A DNA stretch of 33,421 nucleotides from a candidate division Hyd24-12 bacterium UBA5074 (GTDB lineage Bacteria; Fermentibacterota; Fermentibacteria; Fermentibacterales; Fermentibacteraceae). The DNA is taken from contig DIAQ01000118.1 in the NCBI GenBank assembly GCA_002414865.1, positions 1-33,421 of the forward strand. The letters run 5' to 3'. Under the pieces are notes generated by a model. That model saw only the letters and a list, made by a program, of their open reading frames with translations. It was not told the origin of the DNA and did not search any database. The position numbers and the translations under genes are program-made. Positions within the stretch are counted from its first letter, which is position 1; each line of letters starts with the position of its first letter. Of the stretch, positions 6,794 to 14,626 are shown piece by piece.

Positions 6794-8871
6794 TCCCCCG
6801 ACCTCCCCGCGAAGCTGCCGAGCCTCGTCTCGGCGAACAGGGGCCTCTCGGTGAGAAGGGTTATCTCCGCGGCGGGTATCCTTTCCTCTCGACAGAGCCT
6901 GGCCAGGAGCGGGCGGCAGGTCTTGCCCCCGCAGGCCCCGAATCCGCAGCGGGTGAGTGCCTTGATCTCGTTGAGGTCGCGGACTCCGGAGCGCAGCAGC
7001 GCCCGGAGAGTGCCTGCGGTCACCCTCTCGCATCTGCAGATGATCGCATCGTCTGCCATCGGAGGCTCGAGGACCCCGGTCAGGGGGGCGGAAGCGCCCG
7101 GCTCCTGGACCCGTATCCCCGCGGCCCGGGAGGCCCAGTCCCCATCGACCTCGATCCCCAGGAGAGTCGTGTTCCTCCCCCCCGGCCTGCTTCTGATGCT
7201 GCGGATGATCCCCTCTCCCAGCAGATTGCCTGCCGCGTCCGTGACATCCACCTCGCGGCCCTCCGCCAGGTCTCCGGTGCAGAGCTCGAAGGGCATCGTC
7301 ACAACCGGGCGGGAGACGGACTTCCTGAAGTCGACGAGAGTGATGGCGAGGCCGGGGCAGATCTCGACGCATTTCCCGCATCCGATACAGCCCTCCGAGT
7401 ACTCGGGGATCCCGAGGATCGGATGGCCCTTCGTCCCGATGAGGTTCTTGGGACAGATGGTCATGCAGGGATTGCAGGGGATCTCCTGCGTGCAGTGCAG
7501 AACGGGGAACACGCCCTGGCGCTCCCGGGGCTGCGCGGCTGGAAAGACCTTCCCGCCAGGGCTCTTGAGCACAGCGGCCTTCTCGACCCAGTTCGACGGC
7601 ACGTCGGCCGAGCAGGCGCCCAGCCTGCATGCGATCTCCAGACCCCTGATGCGCCCGGAGAACATCGCCGCGCTGGCCTCGGCGATCTCCTCGGCGTCGC
7701 CGGCGCACTCGGCCGGGATGCCGTAGGTCACTGCCTTGCGGTAGAACTCGTCGACAGGCTCCAGCCCGACGGCGATGAGAAGGGTGTCGACCGCATAGCT
7801 GCGCTCGGTGCCCGGCACCGGCGCGAAGCTCCCGTCGACGGCGCAGACGGTGACCGCCTCCAGCCTCTCGTCCCCGAAGGCCGCCAGCACCGTGGAGGAG
7901 GTGTGGACCGGCACTCCGAGGCGCCGGATCTTGTCCTCGTGGACCTTGTATCCTCCGCATCGCGGAAGGGCCTCGGCAAGACCGACCACGGTCATCCCGG
8001 CCTGGAGCGCGTGGTAGGAGGCGATCAGCCCGACATTCCCTCCGCCGACGACGAAGAGCCTGTCGGAGCACCTGACCCTGTCCCTGTTCACGAGCGTCTG
8101 GAAGGCGCCCGCGCCGAACACCCCAGGAAGCGTGTTGCCCGGGAAGGCCAGCGACCTCTCCCTCGCGCCGGAGGCGACGAGGAGGAAACGCGGTCTCGCG
8201 ATGGCTATCGAGTCGCCCCTCCGGAGGCAGACGCAGCCGTCGGAGTAGGCGGCCAGCGCCGTCGTCCCCAGCCAGAGATCGACCGATGGGAGCGCCGCCA
8301 CCTCCTCGGCGAGAAGGTCTGCTATCTCGATGCCTCTGGTGCCGGCGTGGCAGTCTTCCTCGGAGCCGAAGAACTTGTGCGTCTGGAGGACCAGCTTGCC
8401 GCCGGGCTTCTCCTTGTCGTCGACGACGAGCGTCCTGACGCCGATCCTTCCAAGCTCGACCGCCGCTGCCAGGCCGGCCGGGCCGGCGCCTATGACGAGG
8501 ACATCCAGGTCCATCCTCACCGGGGGCGGGACGTCGGGGCCGGGCAGGTCGGCGAGCACGGGCATCCCCTCGACCGTGCGGACATCCATCCCCTCCCTCA
8601 GGGGCACGATGCAGCTCTTGAGGAGAACGCCGTCTATTATCAGGTTGCACTGCGAGCACTGCCCGTTGGCGCAGAAGATGCCCTGGGGGCTCCCGTCGCG
8701 CGAGGAGTGACCGAAGACCGGGAAACCGGCGGCCACCATGGCCGAGGAGACGGCCTCCCCTTCGATGCCTTCTGCGGGCGAGCCGTCGAGGAGGAACGGG
8801 ACTCTCCTGCCCTCCCCGCAGACGATTACCGGATGACGGCTTATCCGGCCGGATGAACGTTTCAAAGACAA
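6790..8871 (-). CDS. fused HcnA-HcnB-ferredoxin-BFD iron-sulfur flavoprotein
   Basis: A 693-residue electron-transfer chain in one polypeptide. Residues 13-105 form an HcnA/SoxA-type [2Fe-2S] domain (C67, C72, C75, C87 in GIFCANGQCSQCNL ... SCIVP). Residues 120-450 form an FAD/NAD(P)-type disulfide-reductase-like domain (GAGPAG 128-133, VVGGGNVG 274-281, and a GD-type FAD motif near 391). Residues 458-512 hold two [4Fe-4S] sets (C460, C466, C469, C473; C495, C498, C501, C505 in CIGCGKCVEICP). Residues 608-660 form a BFD-like [2Fe-2S] domain (C612, C614, C642, C647). It would take electrons from the adjacent HcnC-like oxidase and deliver them to a soluble or membrane acceptor. The start is a TTG at 8871 with GGGAG 7 bases upstream; the first in-frame ATG is far inside the conserved domain. 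Confidence 0.88.
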   Translation of the reverse strand: MSLKRSSGRISRHPVIVCGEGRRVPFLLDGSPAEGIEGEAVSSAMVAAGFPVFGHSSRDGSPQGIFCANGQCSQCNLIIDGVLLKSCIVPLREGMDVRTVEGMPVLADLPGPDVPPPVRMDLDVLVIGAGPAGLAAAVELGRIGVRTLVVDDKEKPGGKLVLQTHKFFGSEEDCHAGTRGIEIADLLAEEVAALPSVDLWLGTTALAAYSDGCVCLRRGDSIAIARPRFLLVASGARERSLAFPGNTLPGVFGAGAFQTLVNRDRVRCSDRLFVVGGGNVGLIASYHALQAGMTVVGLAEALPRCGGYKVHEDKIRRLGVPVHTSSTVLAAFGDERLEAVTVCAVDGSFAPVPGTERSYAVDTLLIAVGLEPVDEFYRKAVTYGIPAECAGDAEEIAEASAAMFSGRIRGLEIACRLGACSADVPSNWVEKAAVLKSPGGKVFPAAQPRERQGVFPVLHCTQEIPCNPCMTICPKNLIGTKGHPILGIPEYSEGCIGCGKCVEICPGLAITLVDFRKSVSRPVVTMPFELCTGDLAEGREVDVTDAAGNLLGEGIIRSIRSRPGGRNTTLLGIEVDGDWASRAAGIRVQEPGASAPLTGVLEPPMADDAIICRCERVTAGTLRALLRSGVRDLNEIKALTRCGFGACGGKTCRPLLARLCREERIPAAEITLLTERPLFAETRLGSFAGRSGE

Positions 8872-8951
8872 TTCAGGACTCCCTGTCTTGTGATGGGGAT
8901 GAATGCTGCAACTGGGCGTAAACTAGCCTGCCGGCGCTTCCGGATCAACCG

Positions 8952-9278
8952 TCAGCGCACTTTTCGGCGCGCCTCCCAGCGGGTGGCGAACGCCGGCCTC
9001 GCCGGAGCCTTGATCTTCACGAAGCCCCTGCATTCCGGGTAGTTCTCGCAGCGCCAGACCGTCAGGTGAGGATACCTCTTGTATATGGTGCCGGCTCCGC
9101 AGACAGGGCAGAGGTGCTCCGTCGACGTGATCCTGCCTTCCCTCTTCGCTTCGGCGTCCAGCCTCGCGAGCTGCTCCTTCCGGGACGGGCCGCTGAAGAC
9201 GTCGGACCAGACGCGCCTGAGGAGGAATACGAAGATCGCTGCGCCGGCGAGCGTCACGACGAGCTGGAAATTGTCCAT
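8952..9278 (-). CDS. membrane-anchored zinc ribbon protein
   Basis: A 108-residue protein. One N-terminal transmembrane helix (about residues 5-20, LVVTLAGAAIFVFLL) is followed by a charged linker (20-52) and a topoisomerase-I-type C4 zinc ribbon: C57-x2-C60 and C77-x5-C83 in LCPVCGAG ... WRCENYPECRGF. In topoisomerase I such ribbons contact single-stranded nucleic acid; here the ribbon is alone on a membrane tether, so its ligand is unknown. A basic tail (RWEARRKVR) ends the protein. It is divergent from the EF-G-like gene across a 122-base AT-richer spacer. It precedes the flavoenzyme operon by 80 bases on the same strand and could be co-transcribed with it. Confidence 0.75.
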   Translation of the reverse strand: MDNFQLVVTLAGAAIFVFLLRRVWSDVFSGPSRKEQLARLDAEAKREGRITSTEHLCPVCGAGTIYKRYPHLTVWRCENYPECRGFVKIKAPARPAFATRWEARRKVR

Positions 9279-9294
9279 CGAGCCCCCAAAGCGG

Positions 9295-9325
9295 TTGACA
9301 GCCAGTACATGTTGGGGTAGATAAT
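9295..9325 (+). promoter_or_regulatory. putative sigma-70 promoter for the EF-G-like gene
   Basis: A perfect -35 hexamer TTGACA (9295-9300) is followed, after 17 bases, by TAGATA (9318-9323), or after 19 bases by GATAAT (9320-9325). The spacer is markedly more AT-rich than the surrounding coding DNA. It would give a leader of roughly 70 bases. On the opposite strand a TATACT box (9347-9352) could serve the divergent zinc ribbon gene, but it has no good -35. Confidence 0.5.
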
Positions 9326-9400
9326 CAAATCCATAGCCCGAAAACTAGTATAGCGTAGCACGATACTCCGCAAGCACTTCCTTCGACGGGAGACGAGGCA

Positions 9401-11467
9401 TTGAAGGATTACTCATCCACGGCGCTACGGAGCGTAGCCGTGATCGGCCACGGCTCGGTCGGCAAGACAAGCCTTTGCGACGCTATTCTGTACGCAGCCA
9501 CGGCTGTAGATCGTCTGGGCAGCATAGCTGACGGAACCAGCGTCTTCGATTTCACGCAGGAGAGCAGGGATCGCAAGCAGAGCCTGTCGGCCTCGATCGG
9601 CATCTGCGAATGGAAAGACTTCAAGATCAACATTATAGATACTCCGGGCTTCGCCGATTTCTACGGTGAGACCATCAGCTCCATCGCCGTGAGCGACGGC
9701 GCGCTGCTCGTCCTCGACGGGGGAGCCGGCGTCGAGGTGGGCTCTCTCCAGACCTGGGGCTTCGCATCCAGAGCCTCCCTGCCGGTCCTCATCTGGGCAG
9801 GGCGCCTGGACAAGGAGAATTCCGATTACTCAAGAGTCCTGATCAAGGCTCGCGAAGCGTTGAACCGCAAGGTCATGCCCGTTACAGTCCCGCTGCGGTC
9901 AGCCTCCGGGGGCTTCGGCGGCGTATACGACCTGATCGCCGACAAGGCCGTCGACGCCAAGGGCGCCCCGGCCACGGTCGGCGCGGCCGACCGCGAGCGC
10001 ATCGAGGCCTGGAAGCGAGAGCTCGTGGAGGCCGTCGCCGAAACCGACGAAGCCCTGATGGAGAGCTTCTTCGCCAACGACACGCTCTCCCCCGAGGAGA
10101 TGGACAGGGGTCTGAAGGCGGCCGTCGCAGGGCGGCAGATATTCCCCCTCCTGGCCGGCACCTCCACCCCCCCCTGCGGGCAGGAATTCCTTCTCGACAG
10201 CTTCATCCGGCTGCTCCCGTCCCCTGTGGACAGGAGGCCGGAGGCCGAGGCCGACGGCGGTTCCGGCAGCGTCGTCCCGCCCGATCCCGCCGGCCCCTTC
10301 GTCGCAAGGGTCTTCAAGACCACGATCGACAAGCACGTCGGCGACATGGTCTTCTTCAGGATCCTGAGGGGCGGCATCGAGGGCACGGTGGACGTTCAGA
10401 ACTCCACGCGAAGCGCCACCGAGAGGCTCGGCAGCTACTTCTTCGTCTCCGGATCCAGGCGGGTTGACGCCTCCAGGCTCGTCACGGGCGACATCGCGGC
10501 CGCGGCGAAGCTGAAGGTCTCCTCCACCAACGACAGCCTCTGCGACAGGCAGAAGCAGCTGGTGCTGAAGCCCATCTCCTTCCCCGAGCCGGTGTACAGG
10601 GCGGCCATCTCGCCGAAGAAGCGCGGCGAGGAGGACAAGATGGGCGCCGGCCTCTCGAAGCTCACTTCGCAGGATCCGACGATCATCTTCCGCAACGAGG
10701 CTGAGATTGGCCAGACGACCGTTTCGGGGATGGGCGAGCAGCATCTCGCGACCATGCTCGCCAGGCTCAAGGACATCTTCGGCGTCGAGGCCGAGCTCTC
10801 CAAGCCCAGGATCGCATATCACGAAACCATCTCCAAGACCGCCAGCGGCCAGTACAAGCACAAGAAGCAGACCGGGGGCCGGGGGCAGTACGGCCATGTC
10901 TTCATGAGGGTCGAGCCCCGACCGCGCGGCCAGGGCTTCGAGTTCTCCTCGGAGGTCGTCGGCGGGACGGTCCCCACGAAGTTCATCGCCGCCGTCGAGA
11001 AGGGAGTGCTCGAGTCGCTCGACAACGGGCCCATCTCCGGCAGCCGCGTCGTCGATCTCAAGGCGGTCGTCTACGACGGATCCTCACATCCCGTCGACTC
11101 GTCCGACATGGCCTTCAAGCTGGCCGCCAGGAAGTGCTTCAAGATGCTCATGCTGCAGGCCGGACCCCAGCTCCTCGAGCCGGTGATGACTCTGGAAATC
11201 ACCGTGCCCGAGGAATTCATGGGCGATGTCATCGGCGACATCAATTCGCGCCGGGGCCGCATCCAGGGCATGGAGGCCGAGGGCGGCTTCCAGATCATCA
11301 AGGCCATGGCGCCGCAGGCGGAGCTCTACCAGTACACGAGCTCCCTGAGATCCCTCACCCAGGCCAGGGGCAGCTTCACGGCGAGCTTCTCCCATTACGA
11401 GCCGGTGCCCAGGGAGATCCAGGAACGCATCATGTCCGAGACCACGCAGGAGGAAGAGGAGGAGTAG
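9401..11467 (+). CDS. elongation factor G-like protein (EF-G-II type GTPase)
   Basis: A 688-residue translational GTPase with the full EF-G domain order: GTPase domain (P-loop GHGSVGKTS at 16-24, switch II DTPGFADF at 80-87), domain II, domain III (RNEAEIGQTTVSGMGEQHL), domain IV (KKQTGGRGQYGHVFMRVEP) and domain V (MTLEITVPEEFMGDVIGDINSRRGRI). Switch I has KQSLSAS where true EF-G has ERGITI, as usual for the EF-G-like paralogue group. These paralogues may work in ribosome recycling, fidelity or regulation; none of that is shown here. The canonical G4 motif NKxD reads GRLD (134-137). The C-terminus is acidic (TTQEEEEE). The start is a TTG at 9401 with GGGAG 8 bases before it; the sequence directly after is conserved (RSVAVIGH). 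Confidence 0.9.
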   Translation: MKDYSSTALRSVAVIGHGSVGKTSLCDAILYAATAVDRLGSIADGTSVFDFTQESRDRKQSLSASIGICEWKDFKINIIDTPGFADFYGETISSIAVSDGALLVLDGGAGVEVGSLQTWGFASRASLPVLIWAGRLDKENSDYSRVLIKAREALNRKVMPVTVPLRSASGGFGGVYDLIADKAVDAKGAPATVGAADRERIEAWKRELVEAVAETDEALMESFFANDTLSPEEMDRGLKAAVAGRQIFPLLAGTSTPPCGQEFLLDSFIRLLPSPVDRRPEAEADGGSGSVVPPDPAGPFVARVFKTTIDKHVGDMVFFRILRGGIEGTVDVQNSTRSATERLGSYFFVSGSRRVDASRLVTGDIAAAAKLKVSSTNDSLCDRQKQLVLKPISFPEPVYRAAISPKKRGEEDKMGAGLSKLTSQDPTIIFRNEAEIGQTTVSGMGEQHLATMLARLKDIFGVEAELSKPRIAYHETISKTASGQYKHKKQTGGRGQYGHVFMRVEPRPRGQGFEFSSEVVGGTVPTKFIAAVEKGVLESLDNGPISGSRVVDLKAVVYDGSSHPVDSSDMAFKLAARKCFKMLMLQAGPQLLEPVMTLEITVPEEFMGDVIGDINSRRGRIQGMEAEGGFQIIKAMAPQAELYQYTSSLRSLTQARGSFTASFSHYEPVPREIQERIMSETTQEEEEE

Positions 11468-11485
11468 AGCCCCCGCTCTCCGGCG

Positions 11486-12088
11486 ATGCGGTTCTCAGGA
11501 GCTGTCAGATCGTCAGCCGCCGCCCTGTGCGCGGTCCTGCTCCTGCACGGCCGGATGGCCGTGGCCTCCGCTGCGGCAGCGGGAGATTCCGACTCCGACT
11601 CGAGCTTTGACATCTACATGGCGGCCGGCGCCGCTGCGCTCGTGGCGGGTCTCCTGGTGCTGGACATGATGAGCGACCGGGACCGGCAGGAGGATGCCGG
11701 GGAGGTCGCCGTCGTCGATTCCACCGGGATCGACTGGGGGGCCGTCGAGGATTCCATCGAGCCCGACACGGCCGTGCTGGGCCTGTGCTGCGCCTCGCCC
11801 GGACCCGACTCCCGCTGCCCGGACCTCCTCCTGGAGCTGCAGCTCGCAGCGGACCGCGGGATCGAGGTCTATCCCGATCTGCTCGACCTCGGGCCTTCCG
11901 TAGGAGACGGCTCCGCTCTGGAGACCGCGCGGGCCTTCTTCGGCGTGGATCTGCTCGTAGTCGCCGACGAGGAGGGAGTTGCACTCGTCGGGCAGGATGG
12001 TATCATCTGGCAGGAAGCCGGCATGGCAGATCCCGGGGCGACCGCGGAGTCGCTGATGGTCGCCGTGAGGAACTATATCGGTTCGTGA
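11486..12088 (+). CDS. membrane protein of unknown function
   Basis: A 200-residue protein I do not recognise. It has a hydrophobic N-terminus (about residues 9-32, possibly a signal peptide), an Asp/Ser-rich stretch (DSDSDSS), a transmembrane helix (about 43-60, MAAGAAALVAGLLVLDMM), then about 135 residues of soluble domain rich in Asp, Glu and Leu. Cysteines occur at 101, 102 and 111 (LGLCCASPGPDSRC). The pattern strand-CC...C-helix-strand (IEVYPDLLDL)-strand (DLLVVADEEGVALVG) loosely suggests a thioredoxin-like or periplasmic alpha/beta fold; this is a guess. It follows the EF-G-like gene by 18 bases, so it may be co-transcribed, and no clear ribosome binding site precedes the ATG. Confidence 0.65.
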   Translation: MRFSGAVRSSAAALCAVLLLHGRMAVASAAAAGDSDSDSSFDIYMAAGAAALVAGLLVLDMMSDRDRQEDAGEVAVVDSTGIDWGAVEDSIEPDTAVLGLCCASPGPDSRCPDLLLELQLAADRGIEVYPDLLDLGPSVGDGSALETARAFFGVDLLVVADEEGVALVGQDGIIWQEAGMADPGATAESLMVAVRNYIGS

Positions 12089-12184
12089 CAGGTTCATCCC
12101 TGAGGACAGGTCCGCGCGACGCCACAGCCGCGGCCTGAATGGTAGAGCAGCCCCTGTGGTCCTCTCGAAGGGAAGGTCATCTCG

Positions 12185-14572
12185 ATGAGGTTGCTTCTTG
12201 CAGCGTCCCTCACCCTGGCCGTCGCGGCATTCGCGGACGGATTCAGGGTCGATGTCCAGTTCGATCCGTCGACGGTGACGCTCGACTACCTCGGTCCGTA
12301 CACAGGCGTCTCCGCCCCGGGGACGACTCCCATTGTAGGAGAAGGACTTCCGAGCCTCCCCGTCATGCCTGTCACGGTGGCGCTGCCCACAGGCACCATG
12401 GCCACCGGCCTGACCGTGGAGGATGCCGTATACGTCCCGCTGCGCGGACGCCACGAGATCATGCCCTGCGGCCCTGCGCGGCCCCTCTCGCTCGACGCGC
12501 CCGCCGCCCCCATCGTGCCCGATCCGCATATCTACGGCGGCAGCAGCTATTACCCGTTCGAGATGGCGTCTCTCAAGGGCTCCGGCCCCATCCTCGGCAT
12601 CCCCATCGCCAACATGAACGTCTATCCCGTGCGCTGGAACCCGGCCGACGGAACGATCGAGGTGCTCTCCTCCCTCACGGTTTCGCTCGAACTCGTCAGC
12701 TCGCCGGAAGCCCTCACCATCCAGCGTCGCAGCGCGCAGAGCGAGCAGCGGGCCATGGACATAGTCCGCGCCATCGCCGTGAATCCCGACGGGGTGTCGC
12801 CCTCGGGCGCCTCGATCATCGACTCCCGCGCTCTGGCCTACGGCGAGTTCGTGATCATCACGAACCCCGCCTTCGAGTCCGCCATGCAGGAGCTCGCCGA
12901 CTGGAAGACCAGCAAGGGCGTGCCCACGAATGTCTACACCACCACCTGGATCCAGTCGCAGTACACCGCGTATGACCTTCAGCAGGAGATCCGCGCGTTC
13001 CTGATCGACTGCCGCGACGAGGGCGTCGAATACGTCCTGATCGCCGGCGACGACGACCAGGTCGCAGCCAGGGACGTCAAGCTCGACGCCGGCGGCGAGT
13101 CCTCCCTTGCGCCCTGCGACATCTACTTCTCGGACAACAACGACACCGCCCCCGGAGCCGATCGCTGGGACAGCAACAACAACCACGTCTGGGGCGAGTT
13201 CGGCGTCGACCAGATGGACTACCACCCCGACTTCCTGGTGGGCAGGGCCTCGGTCCGCACGGCCGCCGACGCGGCGCTGTTCACCGACAAGGTCCTGATC
13301 TACGAGCACATGCAGACGGTTCCCGGCCTCCTCGACTACTTCGAGACGGCCCCCGAGGAGATGCGCATAGGCTACTCCACCGGCTACCTCTGGGATGACG
13401 GCGGGGTGCCCGTCTACGGAAGCGCACTGGCCTACCTGGTCGACGACTACATCCCCGCGAACTGGGAGCAGGAGGGCTGCCACGAGGAGGTCCCGCCCGG
13501 CAACAGCGCGGCCATCACCCAGGCGATGATCTGCGCAGGGCCGGCCCATGTGATGCACTCGAGCCACGGCGCAGAGACCGGCATGTACACCTCCTACGGC
13601 AATATGTGGACCACATCCAACATCATGGCCCTCACGAACATCTCGGCCGAGGGCGTGGTCTCGATCTGGAACTCCATCTCGTGCCTCATCGGCGCCATCG
13701 ACACCGAGACCTGCTGCGGCGACGCCTGGAACCGCGCCCCCAACGGAGGCGGCTTCGGAGCCTTCAACGCCCGCTACGGCTGGGGCGAGACCGGGGTCGC
13801 GCCGGGCACGGGCCTGAGCAACGACATCGTCAAGCAGTTCTACGTCGAGTACATGCAGAACGGGCTGTACAACCTCGGCGCGGCTCACGCGGTCAGCGTC
13901 GACCAGTTCCTGCCTCCCGACGACGCCTACTGGCACTGGTGCACGGTGGAGTACAACCTGCTCGGCGATCCCGAGCTCCCGATGTGGACCGCGCAGCACT
14001 CCACGATGACCGCTTCGTTCCCGTCCTCCATACCGGGCGCCTCCAGCATCTCCTTCACGGTCCTCGGGGCCGGCTCGGCACCCCTCCAGGGCGCCCGGGT
14101 CTGCATCCAGAAGGGCGACTGGCAGACCGGTGAGGTCTACTCCGTGGGAACGACCAACTCCTCCGGCCAGGTTTCCCTCTATGCCGCCCCGGCCACGACC
14201 GGCACCATCACGGTCAGGATCTGGGCCCACAACTACAACACTTACAGCGGCACGATCACCGTGACCGGGACGGGCACCGGCGAGGGCGAAGGACCCATGG
14301 TCAGCAATCTCGGGAATGCCTATCCCAGCCCGGCCTCTTCATCGGCCTCGATCCCGCTGACGATGGGGCAGACCGGCCGCATGAGGATCGACGTGTTCGA
14401 CCTCTCGGGCAGGATCGTCACGACTCTGGTCGACGACGAGCTGGCCTCGGGCCTCCACAGCATCGTGTGGAATCTCACGGATGACTCGGGGAGAGCAGTT
14501 CCGGCCGGCATCTACACGATCAGGGCATCGGGCTGCGTCAACGAGACCAGACAGCTCGTGGTAGCCCGCTAG
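12185..14572 (+). CDS. gingipain-like (C25 family) secreted cysteine peptidase with sorting-like C-terminus
   Basis: A 795-residue secreted protein: signal peptide (MRLLLAASLTLAVAAFADG), a prodomain-like beta region (20-215) carrying PVRWNPADGTIEVLSSLTV as in gingipain propeptides, and a C25 catalytic domain (about 218-600). Gingipain landmarks are FVIITNPAF ... LADWKTSKGVPTNV, YVLIAGDDDQV, the HPDFLVGR strand, catalytic His461 (HSSHGAETG) and nucleophile Cys500 (SISCLIGAID). TVEYNLLGDPELPMW closes it, as in other C25 proteins. An Ig-like domain and a FlgD-like/type-A-sorting-like domain (about 710-795: LGNAYPSPAS ... VFDLSGRIV ... PAGIYTIRA) follow. C25 enzymes cleave after Arg or Lys; which one applies here cannot be decided by eye. 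The ATG at 12185 has a GGAAGG site. Confidence 0.9.
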   Translation: MRLLLAASLTLAVAAFADGFRVDVQFDPSTVTLDYLGPYTGVSAPGTTPIVGEGLPSLPVMPVTVALPTGTMATGLTVEDAVYVPLRGRHEIMPCGPARPLSLDAPAAPIVPDPHIYGGSSYYPFEMASLKGSGPILGIPIANMNVYPVRWNPADGTIEVLSSLTVSLELVSSPEALTIQRRSAQSEQRAMDIVRAIAVNPDGVSPSGASIIDSRALAYGEFVIITNPAFESAMQELADWKTSKGVPTNVYTTTWIQSQYTAYDLQQEIRAFLIDCRDEGVEYVLIAGDDDQVAARDVKLDAGGESSLAPCDIYFSDNNDTAPGADRWDSNNNHVWGEFGVDQMDYHPDFLVGRASVRTAADAALFTDKVLIYEHMQTVPGLLDYFETAPEEMRIGYSTGYLWDDGGVPVYGSALAYLVDDYIPANWEQEGCHEEVPPGNSAAITQAMICAGPAHVMHSSHGAETGMYTSYGNMWTTSNIMALTNISAEGVVSIWNSISCLIGAIDTETCCGDAWNRAPNGGGFGAFNARYGWGETGVAPGTGLSNDIVKQFYVEYMQNGLYNLGAAHAVSVDQFLPPDDAYWHWCTVEYNLLGDPELPMWTAQHSTMTASFPSSIPGASSISFTVLGAGSAPLQGARVCIQKGDWQTGEVYSVGTTNSSGQVSLYAAPATTGTITVRIWAHNYNTYSGTITVTGTGTGEGEGPMVSNLGNAYPSPASSSASIPLTMGQTGRMRIDVFDLSGRIVTTLVDDELASGLHSIVWNLTDDSGRAVPAGIYTIRASGCVNETRQLVVAR

Positions 14573-14597
14573 AGCGTTTCAGGGGGTATCCGGAAGG

Positions 14598-14626
14598 GGC
14601 GGGCCCCGGGCCCGCCTCTCTCTATT
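14598..14626 (+). terminator. intrinsic terminator after the C25 peptidase gene
   Basis: A GC-only palindrome of 19 bases (arms GGCGGGCCC/GGGCCCGCC around one C) is followed by TCTCTCTATT. It begins 26 bases after the peptidase stop and runs up to the stop of the convergent creatininase-family gene at 14622. Confidence 0.7.

Noticed and set aside
6781..8856. Plus-strand open frame of about 690 codons opposite the fused flavoprotein
   Set aside because: Low-complexity Arg/Gly/Ala/Pro product with no motif; the minus-strand protein has four cysteine motifs and two nucleotide-binding motifs.
11513..14230. Minus-strand open frame of about 900 codons opposite the C25 peptidase
   Set aside because: Composition is Gly/Val/Asp/Arg-biased with no recognisable domain, and the plus-strand gene has an intact catalytic pair and signal peptide.
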